Part shown: positions 34,497 through 43,084 of the stretch, one piece after another
Numbering within the stretch: position 1 is the stretch's first letter
Layout: each line of letters starts with the position of its first letter
Origin: CAWBRT01 sp963832365
GTDB lineage: Bacteria > Acidobacteriota > Terriglobia > Terriglobales > Acidobacteriaceae
Direction of reading: 5' to 3'
Length of the DNA stretch: 64,000 nucleotides
Assembly: GCA_963832365.1 (NCBI GenBank)
Contig: CAWHUL010000006.1
Span: 122,291-186,290, forward strand
Made by a program: the position numbers and the translations under genes
Notes under the pieces: generated by a model
Databases searched by the model: none
Told to the model about the DNA's origin: nothing
Seen by the model: only the letters and a program-made list of their open reading frames with translations

Positions 34497-35299
34497 ATTC
34501 CCCCCATGGCCGATTCCATAACCCCCGCCTGGAGACGGGCCGGCACGGCTTTTGCCGTGAGCATTTCCTGGAGCCGCGTGCGAAGCCGGACAATGGCAAG
34601 CGAGTGAATCTGCGAAACCCGCGACTCACCGATACCGAGTACGGTACCGATCTCCTTCATGGTGAGCTCTTCGCAGTAGTACAGGGAAAGTGCCTGCTGT
34701 TCTTTTTCGGAGAGTTCGCCGACCGCATGGGCGAGCAGTTCCTTCATCTCCGAGCGCAGGCAGAGCAAATAGGGGCTCTCGTCTTCGTCGCCCGGCAGGT
34801 ACTCGCACAAGTCCTCCTGGCGTCCGTTGTCACCGGACTCGATTTGCAGGGTGCCGAGATCGAGCCCCTCCAACTCGCCCAGCATGTGCTGGAACTCCTG
34901 CAAGTTCACGCCAAACTCGTCGGCAAGTTCCTGTTCGCTGGCCGAGCGGCCCAGTTCGCTGCCGAGGCGGCTCGCTACCTCCTCCAAGCGGCGGGCTTTG
35001 CGCCGCAGATCGCGCGGCCCCCAGTCCAATTCGCGCAGGCTGTCCAGAATGGCGCCGCGTATGCGGAACTTGGCATAGGTCTTGAACTGCACGTTCTTGG
35101 TTCCGTCGTATTTCTGTAAAGCGTCGATCAGTCCGAGGATCCCGGCGTGCACCAGATCCTCCACGGAAACATGCTGGGGCAGACGGTCATGGATGTGCCT
35201 TGCAATGTAGCGGACCTGCGGCAGGTGCTCCATTAAAACTCGATTTCGTTCTTCTTCCGGTAGGGCAGACTCGATGTACGCATGTTTGGCCGGCGTCAT
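34481..35299 (-). CDS. fliA: Flagellar sigma-28 factor FliA
   Basis: RNA polymerase sigma factor for late flagellar genes, 272 residues. Regions 2 (YIARHIHDRLPQHVSVEDLVHAGILGLIDALQKYD and FKTYAKFRIRGAILDSLRELDWGPRDLRR), 3 and 4 (LYYCEELTMKEIGTVLGIGESRVSQIHSLA) are all intact. Four probable target promoters are found in this window. It is encoded directly after flhA and before fliM; flhF and flhG, which often separate flhA from fliA, are absent. Confidence 0.96.
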   Translation of the reverse strand: MTPAKHAYIESALPEEERNRVLMEHLPQVRYIARHIHDRLPQHVSVEDLVHAGILGLIDALQKYDGTKNVQFKTYAKFRIRGAILDSLRELDWGPRDLRRKARRLEEVASRLGSELGRSASEQELADEFGVNLQEFQHMLGELEGLDLGTLQIESGDNGRQEDLCEYLPGDEDESPYLLCLRSEMKELLAHAVGELSEKEQQALSLYYCEELTMKEIGTVLGIGESRVSQIHSLAIVRLRTRLQEMLTAKAVPARLQAGVMESAMGGMWKRS

Positions 35300-35325
35300 T
35301 AGGTTTTTGCCTCACACTTTCGAAT

Positions 35326-37398
35326 TCATTTCACAATTCCAATGGACTGCACCTGCACAATCGCTGGGATCTCACCCGGCGACAGCACAACGACCTTCGG
35401 TAAAAATGGTTCCAGCAAACGACGCAGATGAAAGCGCGCGGGAGAGCCGCAGAGCAGGATCGGGGTCGCCATCGTAACCTGCTCACCCATCATGCGTTTC
35501 AGGCAGTCCAGCACGCGGCGCACGAACGACGGCTGTAAAGCGGCCGATGAGGGCATTTGCGGCTGGAACGATCGCGCGAGTTCTTCCTCCAGCGCAGTGT
35601 CGACGGTCACGACTTTGAGGCCGCCGTCTTCGTTCAGCAGCGGACGGACCAGGGCTCTCCCCAGCGCCTGGCGCGCCGTTTCCACCAGCACCACGGGATG
35701 CTTGCTGGCTGACGCAGTCTCGACCAGTGTTTCCAGAATGGTTCCGAGGTCGCGGATCGAAACCTGTTCGCGCAGCAGTTGCTGTAACACCTTTTGCACT
35801 TCTCCAAGCGACAACAACTTCGGAACCAGCTCATCGAGCAGCTTTGGATGGCTTTCAGCGAGGCGATCGACCAGCCGCTTGGTCTCGTGCCGGGAGAGCA
35901 ACTCGTACGCGTGTTGCTTAATCAACTCCGCCAGGTGGGTCGCCAGTACCGAGGTCTGATCCACGACCGCGTATCCGGCCGTGCGGGCGGCATCCTGAGC
36001 CGAAGCGGTAATCCATTTCGCGGGAACTCCAAAGGCAGGCTCGCGCGTATCCGTGCCAGGCAACTGGGGCGGGGTCGGATCGGAACTGATCGCGAGCATG
36101 CAACCCTCTGACATCTCCCAGCGCGCGATCTCGACCCCGCGCAGGTAGACCACGTATTCCCGTGGCTTCAGGCGCAGGTTGTCGGTGATGTGAACCGGGG
36201 GAACGATGAATCCCAATTGCACGGCCAGATGCTTGCGCAGTGAGCGCACACGCTGCAGCAGTTGGCCTCCCTGCTTGGCGTCAACCAGGTGAACCAGGCC
36301 GTAACCAACTTCAAGACTTAATTCGTCGAGCGCCAGTAATGACTCGATTGCCTCCTGCGAGGCGCCCGGCGTGGAAGCTCCTGGCGCATTCGGATCAATG
36401 ACTGTGGCTTTCGAATCTTTTTCTTGTTTCGAAAGCCGTCTGGCAAGCAGCGCGGCGCCGCCGGCGATGCAAGCGAAAGTGAGCTTTGGCAAACCGGGAA
36501 TCAAAGCCAGGGAGAGGATGACGGCAGCGGCAATCCACAGCACTCGCGCGTCGGAAAACAATTGCTGCTGTAGATCGCTTCCCAACGAACTGCGCGAAGA
36601 GGCGCGAGTCAGAACAATGCCGCCCCCGACCGAGACCAGCAGCGAAGGAATCATCGTTACCAAACCATCCCCTACGGTCAGGACGGTGTAAGTCTTCAGG
36701 GCCTCTCCCAGCGGAATGCCGAACTGAAAAACTCCAATCAAAAATCCCGCGATGATGTTGATCGCCGTGATCAGAATGGTTGCCATCGCGTCGCGCTGAT
36801 TGAACCGCGCCGCACCGTCCATGGCCCCGTAGAATTCGGCTTCGTGGGTAACGGCTTCGCGGCGGGCGCGCGCCTGCGTTTCATCGATGATCCCGGCGTT
36901 CAGGTCGGCATCGATGGCCATCTGCTTTCCCGGCATTGCATCAAGCGTAAAGCGGGCGGTGACCTCGGCGGTGCGCACCGCGCCGTGGCTGACGACCAGG
37001 AACTGAATCGCAATCAGCGCCAGAAAGAGCACGAAGCCGACAACGTAGTTGCCGCCCACGACGAACTGCCCGAAGGCTTCAATCACGTCGCCGGCGGCGC
37101 TCGCTCCTTCGCTGCCGTGCAACAGAATCCGGCGGCTGCTCGCCAGGTTCAGCGACAACCGGAACAGCGTCAGCAGCAGCAACAGGCTCGGGAAAACCGA
37201 GAACTGCACCGGACGCAAAATGTGCACCGCGGCGAGCAATACCAGCACGGACGCGGTGATGCTGAGGGCGAGCAGTAGATCGAGCAAAAAGGTCGGGAGC
37301 GGAATCAGCATAACAAACACAAGCCCCACTGTGGCGGCCGGAAGGACCCAGTCGGCTGCATGCCCTATCGGCGCGACTGCCGGTTTCTTACCTGCCAT
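35326..37398 (-). CDS. flhA: Flagellar export gate protein FlhA
   Basis: Core of the type III export gate, 690 residues from ATG 37398 (the frame opens further upstream, at 37464). The N-terminal membrane half begins ADWVLPAATVGLVFVMLIPLP and has the FHIPEP-family stretch RFTLDAMPGKQMAIDADLNAG. A glutamate/lysine linker leads to the cytoplasmic ring domain (LEVGYGLVHLVD and VRDLGTILETL-like IRDLGTILETLVE). It overlaps flhB by 11 bases. Confidence 0.97.
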   Translation of the reverse strand: MAGKKPAVAPIGHAADWVLPAATVGLVFVMLIPLPTFLLDLLLALSITASVLVLLAAVHILRPVQFSVFPSLLLLLTLFRLSLNLASSRRILLHGSEGASAAGDVIEAFGQFVVGGNYVVGFVLFLALIAIQFLVVSHGAVRTAEVTARFTLDAMPGKQMAIDADLNAGIIDETQARARREAVTHEAEFYGAMDGAARFNQRDAMATILITAINIIAGFLIGVFQFGIPLGEALKTYTVLTVGDGLVTMIPSLLVSVGGGIVLTRASSRSSLGSDLQQQLFSDARVLWIAAAVILSLALIPGLPKLTFACIAGGAALLARRLSKQEKDSKATVIDPNAPGASTPGASQEAIESLLALDELSLEVGYGLVHLVDAKQGGQLLQRVRSLRKHLAVQLGFIVPPVHITDNLRLKPREYVVYLRGVEIARWEMSEGCMLAISSDPTPPQLPGTDTREPAFGVPAKWITASAQDAARTAGYAVVDQTSVLATHLAELIKQHAYELLSRHETKRLVDRLAESHPKLLDELVPKLLSLGEVQKVLQQLLREQVSIRDLGTILETLVETASASKHPVVLVETARQALGRALVRPLLNEDGGLKVVTVDTALEEELARSFQPQMPSSAALQPSFVRRVLDCLKRMMGEQVTMATPILLCGSPARFHLRRLLEPFLPKVVVLSPGEIPAIVQVQSIGIVK

Positions 37399-38461
37399 GA
37401 CGGCGCTCCCCTGCCCGCGCTGTTTGCACCTGCATGCGATAGACGAAGGCGAGGATCTCCGCAACGGCGGCGTAGAGCTTTGCCGGAATGGGATGCCCGA
37501 TCTCGACGGAACGGTAAAGAGCGTGCGCCAACGGCGGATTCTCCATGATCGCGATGCCGTGCCAGCGCGCCGCCTGCTTGATCTGCTCAGCCAACAGGTT
37601 GCGCCCTTTGGCCACCACGACCGGAGCCGCCAGGTCCGGGCCGTACTGCAGCGCGACGGCGAAATGTGTGGGATTGACCACCACGACAGAAGCGCGCTGT
37701 ACGTCTTCGATCATCCTTCTGCGACGAACCTGGCGCTGCAACCGGCGGATGCGCATCTTGATCTGCGGATTTCCTTCGGTCTGTTTCATCTCCTCGCGAA
37801 CGTCTTCGCGGCTCATCTTCAACCCGCTCTCGTGCTTCTGGCGAACCAGCAGGTAATCCAGCGCGCTCCAGATCAACAGGACCAGCATGCTCTTCCAGCT
37901 GATTTCGAAAATGCGGCCCAACAGAAACGTCGCGAACTGGCGCGGACTCCAGTGCGTGCCGTGCAACAGAACGTTCCAGTCGCGCATGGCGACCTGCGCG
38001 GAAAGATAGAGAATGAAGCCGGCCGGCAGCAGGGACTTCAACAGCGAACTGACACCGGTGATCGAAAAAATCTGCTTCAGTTTGGCGGCCGGACTCAACC
38101 GCGACGGATTGAAGGCAAGCGACGTGGGAGAAAACACCACTCCACCCTGGGCCAACGACACTACGGCGGCAGTCAGCCATGCCGCACCCATCGGGGCCGC
38201 CGACCAGCGAAGAGCGAACCACGCCGTACGCGGCAGCAGTTCGGTCTCCGGCTTAAGATCGGTTGTCATGGCAAGCGCCAGCGCGTGCCGCGTGTATTGC
38301 GACCAGTGGGCGCCGGCTTTGTCGATTTGCCAAGCCAACACGAACAGCGCAGCCAGGGTTGCCAACGTGCTGCTCAGCTCCCGGCTGCGCGGCACCTGCC
38401 CCTGTTCGCGAGCTTTCAGTCTTCTTCGCGGTGTCGGTTGCTCGGTTTTTTCGCCCGCCAT
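37388..38461 (-). CDS. flhB: Flagellar export specificity switch FlhB
   Basis: Autocleaving gate protein of 357 residues. It starts with GEKTEQPTPRRRLKAREQGQVPRSRE, has four membrane helices and carries the autocleavage site NPTH at residues 263-266 (VVVNPTHFAVAL). The C-terminal domain is complete. It is encoded between fliR and flhA, the classical order. Confidence 0.96.
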   Translation of the reverse strand: MAGEKTEQPTPRRRLKAREQGQVPRSRELSSTLATLAALFVLAWQIDKAGAHWSQYTRHALALAMTTDLKPETELLPRTAWFALRWSAAPMGAAWLTAAVVSLAQGGVVFSPTSLAFNPSRLSPAAKLKQIFSITGVSSLLKSLLPAGFILYLSAQVAMRDWNVLLHGTHWSPRQFATFLLGRIFEISWKSMLVLLIWSALDYLLVRQKHESGLKMSREDVREEMKQTEGNPQIKMRIRRLQRQVRRRRMIEDVQRASVVVVNPTHFAVALQYGPDLAAPVVVAKGRNLLAEQIKQAARWHGIAIMENPPLAHALYRSVEIGHPIPAKLYAAVAEILAFVYRMQVQTARAGERRHGR

Positions 38462-38502
38462 CGAAGCAGTCCTTTAGCGCAATTTCACAATCGGTAATCC
38501 GG

Positions 38503-39273
38503 CTAGTGCGCCAGCCGCAACATCCGCTCACATAGCTCGATGCTGCGAGTGAATTGGTTTTCGAACAGCCGCGGCCAATACGCCAACGAGCCGATCAGGG
38601 CCAACATTCCGAGCATGCTCTTTACCGAAATTCCGATAATCATGATTGGCAACTGCGGCGACGCCTTGCCCAGAAAGGCAAGCGCGAAGTCCGCCATCAT
38701 CGTCGCCGCCAGTGCAGGCGCGGCGATCTGGACGCCGACCAGCCAGATGGAGCCTGCCGCCTGTAGCAGGGCACCGGCCGACAAGCCGGTCGGGAATGCT
38801 GAACCCGCCGGAAGATAGGCATAGCTGTGCGTTACGGCGCGCAGCAGCCAGTGGTGAACGTTAAGGTGAAGAAAGATGAGCAGCGCGATCGTCTGGTGGA
38901 ACAGCGCCAGCACTGGTGTTTCAACCTGAGTCTGCGGGTCGATGAGGTTGACCAGCGAATATCCCATCTGCACGCCGAGAATATTTCCCGCCATCTGCGC
39001 GGCCTCAAAGACGAGGTTCGCTGCCAGGCCGATCAGCAGACCAAGCGAGGTTTCCCCCACGACCACGCCGAGCCAGCTCCATGGCGCCGCGAAATCCAGT
39101 GGTCGGCCGCAAACCGGATAGAGCAACAGCGTCAACGCCAATACCAGCCCACCCTTGATGCGAGGCGCAATGGAGCTGCTGCCGAGAAACGGAGCGAACA
39201 CCAGGATTCCGCTCACCCGCAACCCGACCGTCACCGCTCCCGCAACCATCGTTTCCAGTTCTAAAGTGCGCAT
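38503..39273 (-). CDS. fliR: Flagellar export protein FliR
   Basis: Export gate membrane protein of 256 residues from ATG 39273; upstream in-frame sequence overlaps fliQ and is not coding. Typical pattern: VGLRVSGILVFAPFLGSSSIAPRIKGGLVLALTLLLYPV, GLLIGLAANLVFEAAQMAGNILGVQMGYSLVNLIDP and IMIIGISVKSMLGMLALIGSL. It starts 6 bases after the fliQ stop. Confidence 0.94.
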   Translation of the reverse strand: MRTLELETMVAGAVTVGLRVSGILVFAPFLGSSSIAPRIKGGLVLALTLLLYPVCGRPLDFAAPWSWLGVVVGETSLGLLIGLAANLVFEAAQMAGNILGVQMGYSLVNLIDPQTQVETPVLALFHQTIALLIFLHLNVHHWLLRAVTHSYAYLPAGSAFPTGLSAGALLQAAGSIWLVGVQIAAPALAATMMADFALAFLGKASPQLPIMIIGISVKSMLGMLALIGSLAYWPRLFENQFTRSIELCERMLRLAH

Positions 39274-39278
39274 CGCCC

Positions 39279-39548
39279 TCAACCCAAATAAGGCCGGAAG
39301 TTCGACAGAATCTGTATGGTGAATTGCGTCAACTTGCGCAGCATCCACGGCATCAGCAGCAAGAGCGCGCCGGCGGTTGCCAGCAACCGCGGAACGGTTG
39401 CGATGGTCATTTCCTGTATCGAAGTCAGCACCTGAATCACGTTGATGGCGACGCTCACCACCGTAGCAATCAGCAGGATGGGAGCGCAGACCATCAGCGC
39501 CGCTTCCAGCGTCCGCCGTCCGAGTTCCACTACGGTTTCCATGGGCAT
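39279..39548 (-). CDS. fliQ: Flagellar export protein FliQ
   Basis: Two-helix export gate protein of 89 residues, the canonical size. It has VVELGRRTLEAALMVCAPILLIATVVSVAINVIQVLTSIQEMT and a second helix after TVPRLLA. It lies between fliP and fliR with short gaps. Confidence 0.95.
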   Translation of the reverse strand: MPMETVVELGRRTLEAALMVCAPILLIATVVSVAINVIQVLTSIQEMTIATVPRLLATAGALLLLMPWMLRKLTQFTIQILSNFRPYLG

Positions 39549-39556
39549 CGCGCACC

Positions 39557-40300
39557 TCAGGCAAAACTGCGCATCAACGAGCCGATCAACAGATTCCAGC
39601 CATCCACCATCACGAACAACAAAAGCTTGAGAGGAGTCGAAATCACGACCGGCGGCAGTTGCATCATTCCCACCGAAGTCGTGATCGAGGCCACGACCAT
39701 GTCGATCACCAGGAAGGGAAGAAACAAGACGGCTCCAATCTGGAATCCTGCTTTGAGTTCAGAGAGGACGTAAGCCGGCATGACGACGCGAAAGGGCAAG
39801 TCTTCGGCGCGCGCGGGCCGCGCAACTCGCCCCAGTTCCAGGAACAGCGACTCATCCTTGGGCCGCACGAAGCGAAGCATGAACGATTTCAGCGGCACGC
39901 TTCCAGCTTCAACCGCTTGCATCGCATCGATTTTTCCCTGTTGGAACGGCGCGATCGAAGTCTTCTGGATCGCCACGCCCACCGGCTGCATGAGAAAAAA
40001 CGTCAGCACCAACGCCAGCCCCAACAGGGTCTGATTGGTTGGAGCGGTTTGGGTTCCCAACGCTTGCCGCAGAAAATGGAATACCACCAGCAATCGAACG
40101 AACGGCGTCATGCACAGTAACAGTGCCGGCAGCAGCGTCAGCAGCGTGAGCAGGACGACGATGCTCCAGGGCACGGATCCGCTTTGGCCGAAGCCGGACC
40201 ATCCCAGAGCCGCATCCCGGGGCCCGGGAATGGTGGGCGCGGCCCAGGCTGACGCCGGGAAGAAAGCGACCAAGCCGAGCAAGAGCCTGGTGCTTTTCAT
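39557..40300 (-). CDS. fliP: Flagellar export protein FliP
   Basis: Export gate protein of 247 residues with a cleavable signal peptide (MKSTRLLLGLVAFFPASAWA), as in other FliP proteins. Conserved parts: LLTLLPALLLCMTPFVRLLVVFHFLRQALGTQTAPTNQ, LALVLTFFLMQPVG and the C-terminal GFQIGAVLFLPFLVIDMVVASITTSVGMMQLPPVVISTPLKLLLFVMVDGW. It overlaps the fliO stop by 4 bases. Confidence 0.97.
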   Translation of the reverse strand: MKSTRLLLGLVAFFPASAWAAPTIPGPRDAALGWSGFGQSGSVPWSIVVLLTLLTLLPALLLCMTPFVRLLVVFHFLRQALGTQTAPTNQTLLGLALVLTFFLMQPVGVAIQKTSIAPFQQGKIDAMQAVEAGSVPLKSFMLRFVRPKDESLFLELGRVARPARAEDLPFRVVMPAYVLSELKAGFQIGAVLFLPFLVIDMVVASITTSVGMMQLPPVVISTPLKLLLFVMVDGWNLLIGSLMRSFA

Positions 40301-40776
40301 ATCGCCAGCCGCGTCCCCGCAGGCGCGTCCGCGGCGGTGAGGTTGAACGGCAACGCATCAGCCGCAGCGGGAATGCGTGGCAGGAGAGGAATATTGCCTC
40401 GACCTTCCCGCCCCACATGCAGCGGCTCCGGCAAATCTTCGTGATCAAGTTTCGACAGCAGTGATACCGACCCGGCTCCTCCGCCCACCAGGAATCGCCT
40501 GCGTCCATATTGCACAATGGCGACGAAGCGCTTCTCTCCCAGCGAGGCAACGTCGCATACGCGCAAGCTGTGCGGTCTGCGGTGCGGGCGCAGATGGCGC
40601 CGCAGATTTCGCCACACGGTCGTCAGCAGCTCAGAACAGCGGTGCAGCAGCATGGCGGCGAACAGGCCAGGCGCATAGGGTGAGACAGACGATGGCTTCA
40701 CATTCTTCTTGCCGCTTCGATTCGTTTTCCGGGAAGCACTTGTTCGCAATTCGGAACTTGTCTTTCTATTCGTCAT
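40297..40776 (-). CDS. fliO: FliO-like export gate assembly protein
   Basis: A 159-residue protein in the fliO position between fliN and fliP. The recognisable part is the FliO core SLRVCDVASLGEKRFVAIVQYGRRRFLVGGG. FliO normally has one membrane helix before this part; here the preceding segment (YAPGLFAAMLLHRCSELL) is only weakly hydrophobic, so membrane anchoring is uncertain. The N-terminus is basic. It overlaps fliN by 4 bases. Confidence 0.78.
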   Translation of the reverse strand: MTNRKTSSELRTSASRKTNRSGKKNVKPSSVSPYAPGLFAAMLLHRCSELLTTVWRNLRRHLRPHRRPHSLRVCDVASLGEKRFVAIVQYGRRRFLVGGGAGSVSLLSKLDHEDLPEPLHVGREGRGNIPLLPRIPAAADALPFNLTAADAPAGTRLAI

Positions 40777-41078
40777 TCCAACTCCGTCAGTCGAATTGCC
40801 ATCTTGTTACCGATCAACTCGAATTCAGCCCAGCTCAGCAGCAACCCATTGATCCGCAGCGGAACGTCGGCGGTCTGCGCCCAGCGAGTGTCGATCACAT
40901 CGTTTGGCGAGAGCCGCAATAGATCGCGTACGGTGAATCCCGGAATGGGGATTTCCATCGACATCTTGCAAATGAAATTTGCGACTGAGCCCAGATCGTC
41001 GACGGGGTCGGCAGTGGTTCCGCGTTGGTCAGAATCGGCCATCTCGTCCCAGCAAGAAATCTGAGTCACGAGCCGCAT
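40773..41078 (-). CDS. fliN: Flagellar motor switch protein FliN (short form)
   Basis: A single SpoA domain protein of 101 residues (MEIPIPGFTVRDLLRLSPNDVIDTRW, then LRINGLLLSWAEFELIGNKMAIRLTEL). Two starts are possible: ATG 41078 or ATG 41042 (89 residues); neither has a strong ribosome binding site. It is the first gene of the long leftward operon that ends with the MshEN gene at 31765. A larger FliY-type protein in the same operon carries a second SpoA domain. Confidence 0.88.
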   Translation of the reverse strand: MRLVTQISCWDEMADSDQRGTTADPVDDLGSVANFICKMSMEIPIPGFTVRDLLRLSPNDVIDTRWAQTADVPLRINGLLLSWAEFELIGNKMAIRLTELE

Positions 41079-41148
41079 CGGTTCAGCCGCCGCGTCTCAT
41101 GCCCGCCCAGCCAGCCACGGCCCCGACTCGTTATCCGTTGAGCTGAAG

Positions 41149-41164
41149 TGCAATCGCAGTGCCG
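41149..41164 (-). promoter_or_regulatory. Sigma-54 promoter of the fliN-fliOPQR-flhBA-fliAMY operon
   Basis: Read on the minus strand the site is CGGCACTGCGATTGCA: GGCAC and TTGCA are perfect, with GG and GC 12 bp apart. The start of transcription would be near 41137, about 60 bp before ATG 41078. Two sigma-54 activators are encoded at 51145-53455. Confidence 0.82.
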
Positions 41165-41316
41165 AGCCGACTATAGAAAACGTTCAACTTCTAAAGTGAT
41201 CTCAAAATAGACAACTTATAGGGCGAGAAGAGACGCTTTGGGTTCAAGCTTTAGTCTCGTGGTGTCGAGTACACGGGATATTGTTGGCGGGCTTTCATGA
41301 AGACATTCTTAGGATA

Positions 41317-41351
41317 GACCCGGCCAGCACCTCGCTCGTGCCGGCCGGGTC
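41317..41351 (-). terminator. Hairpin after flgE, possible terminator
   Basis: Arms GACCCGGCCAGCAC and GTGCCGGCCGGGTC pair over 14 positions with one mismatch and a 7-base loop, 17 bases after the flgE stop. No U-tract follows, so termination efficiency is uncertain. Confidence 0.55.
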
Positions 41352-41367
41352 AACGCTGGTGCTTGAG

Positions 41368-42792
41368 CTAGTGCTTGAGATTGAGCGTGTCCTGCATCAC
41401 CTCGTCGAAGGTGGTGATGGATTTGGCATTCGCCTCAAACTCGCGTTGCGCGATGATCAGGTTCGAGAACTCCGCCGAGATATCCACATTGGAGCCCTCC
41501 AGCGAGCCGCCGGTTAAGTGGCCGAGCCCGCCTGCACCGGGCGCGCCAATGGCAGCCTGCCCGGAGGCCAGAGTCGCGGCGAAGTTGTCACTGCCTTGCC
41601 GCGCAAGGCCTTCCAAATTATTGAAACTGGCGAGCGCAATTTGGCCGAGTACCCTTGTGCCGTTGGCAAAGGATCCCTCGATTATGCCGTTGCTGTTGAT
41701 CGTGAAGCCTGTTAAGGTCCCACTGCTGAATCCGTCCTGGATGGTCGAAGGCGTACTATTGGCCGCCGCCATCTGGGTCAGAAGCGCTGCGCCTTTGTTG
41801 GTGAGGTCCCAGTCGAACGTCAGCGGATCGGCGCCATCCACGAGGCCGCTGACGGTGATTCCGGCAATGTTGGTCGTGGCGCTGTTCGAATTATGACTGG
41901 CGTCCAGCCAGGACGTTAATGCTCCGGACCCATCAAAGTTCAAGGTTCCACTGCTGATCACCGGAGGAAACGCTTGCTGCTGTGTCCAAACGGCGGTTCC
42001 GTCGGTTACTGTGGCGCCGCTGCCGGTCGGGAATGTCGGAGCCGAGGCACCGGTGGTTCCCGCCGTGGTGCACTTATACAAGTAGCCATTCGAAGGATTC
42101 GGTGTGACCAACTCTCCCACTGTATAAGCCTTGGCAGAGGTCCAACCAGCGGGGGTGATCCCTACATCTGCGCCCGGAATCGTCATCGCATATCCCCACA
42201 CGTTTGCGGCCGATTTGGTAAAGTCCACCGTCACCACGTGGGAGTTGCCGAGTGAGTCGTAAACGTCAATCGAAGTCGAATAGCTCTCACCCACAGCGGA
42301 GGCTGCATCAAGGTTAGTTTGCAACTGGATCGCGCTGGTCGCATGCGAAGGGCTAATCTGTCCCGACCCCACCTGCAACGGCCCGATGCCGTTCGTAGCC
42401 GAATAACCTAGCACTTGGGAACCATTCTGGGAAACCAGATACCCGGAAGAGTCGACGGTGAAATGACCGTCACGGGTGTAGAGGTTCTCTCCGTCGCTCC
42501 CCTTAAGAATGAAGAATCCATTATTGGAGATGGCGACGTCGGTGTTGACGCCGGTCGTCTGGATGTCTCCGCCGGTGAAGTTCGTACTTATGCTGCCAAT
42601 CGCCACCCCGGCGCCGACCTGCTCCGGATCACCCGAACCGGTGGAACCGACGTTCTGGTAGAACAGGTCCTGGAAGCTTACGTTGTTGGCCTTGTAGCCG
42701 GTCGTGTTCATGTTGGCAAGGTTGTTGGAGATCGCGGAAAGAGCCGTTTGGCTGGCCGTTAGCCCGGAAAGAGGTATGGAAAAATCAGGCAT
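41368..42792 (-). CDS. flgE: Flagellar hook protein FlgE with an inserted phage-tail-like module
   Basis: Hook subunit of 474 residues. The N-terminus (LSGLTASQTALSAISNNLANMNTTGYK) and C-terminus (LEGSNVDISAEFSNLIIAQREFEANAKSITTFDEVM) are typical. Residues about 217-273 contain a module beginning GWTSAKAYTVGELVTPN and ending with ATVTDGTAVWT. Such W..YTVGDLV...Y.CTTAGTTG...P.FP...GATVTDGT..W modules are common in phage tail and secreted carbohydrate-binding proteins and not typical of FlgE. The insertion lies in the surface-exposed middle domain. FlgE is the last gene of the flgB-to-flgE operon. Confidence 0.95.
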   Translation of the reverse strand: MPDFSIPLSGLTASQTALSAISNNLANMNTTGYKANNVSFQDLFYQNVGSTGSGDPEQVGAGVAIGSISTNFTGGDIQTTGVNTDVAISNNGFFILKGSDGENLYTRDGHFTVDSSGYLVSQNGSQVLGYSATNGIGPLQVGSGQISPSHATSAIQLQTNLDAASAVGESYSTSIDVYDSLGNSHVVTVDFTKSAANVWGYAMTIPGADVGITPAGWTSAKAYTVGELVTPNPSNGYLYKCTTAGTTGASAPTFPTGSGATVTDGTAVWTQQQAFPPVISSGTLNFDGSGALTSWLDASHNSNSATTNIAGITVSGLVDGADPLTFDWDLTNKGAALLTQMAAANSTPSTIQDGFSSGTLTGFTINSNGIIEGSFANGTRVLGQIALASFNNLEGLARQGSDNFAATLASGQAAIGAPGAGGLGHLTGGSLEGSNVDISAEFSNLIIAQREFEANAKSITTFDEVMQDTLNLKH

Positions 42793-42813
42793 TCGTTTGC
42801 TCCCGTCTGGGGT

Positions 42814-43071
42814 CTAGGCAGTCTGATCGCCGACCAGCGTGTTCATGGAATTGTTGATGCTGATGAGTTCATTCAAGCTGTTGAACTGCACCAACTGATC
42901 GACCATTTGAGTAGGATCTTGCGGCGCAGTCGGATCCTGCGTTTTCAACTCCGTGGTCAGGAGTTTGAGAAACATCGATTGCGCATCGTTGGTCGTATTG
43001 GCCGAGGAACTGGCTGCGGATTGCGCGGTGGGCGTGGTGGCGTCGGCCATGCGGGTTGGATTGATGTACAC
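42814..43071 (-). CDS. flgD: Short hook-capping protein FlgD
   Basis: Scaffold for hook assembly. The start is GTG 43071, with AAGGAAG 6 bases upstream, giving 85 residues; ATG 43098 and ATG 43050 are alternatives. The N-terminal FlgD core is intact (MFLKLLTTELKTQDPTAPQDPTQMVDQLVQFNSLNELISINNSM). The Ig-like and Tudor-like C-terminal domains of enterobacterial FlgD (about 230 residues) are missing. There is no trace of them before flgE, so this is a genuinely short form rather than a truncation by mutation. Confidence 0.88.
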   Translation of the reverse strand: MYINPTRMADATTPTAQSAASSSANTTNDAQSMFLKLLTTELKTQDPTAPQDPTQMVDQLVQFNSLNELISINNSMNTLVGDQTA

Positions 43072-43084
43072 GATGATCTTCCTT

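Larger units (their letters stand above)
41079..41367. other. Intergenic region between fliN and flgE
   Basis: 289 bp without a gene. It holds the sigma-54 promoter of the fliN operon and, near the flgE end, a 14-bp imperfect hairpin. The middle part (about 41165-41300) is AT-richer than its surroundings (for example ATAGAAAACGTTCAACTT) and could hold activator or IHF sites. I see no further defined motif. Confidence 0.6.

Noticed and set aside
39274..39564. Upstream extension of the fliR frame (97 codons)
   Set aside because: It lies over fliQ, and the FliR protein begins at ATG 39273.
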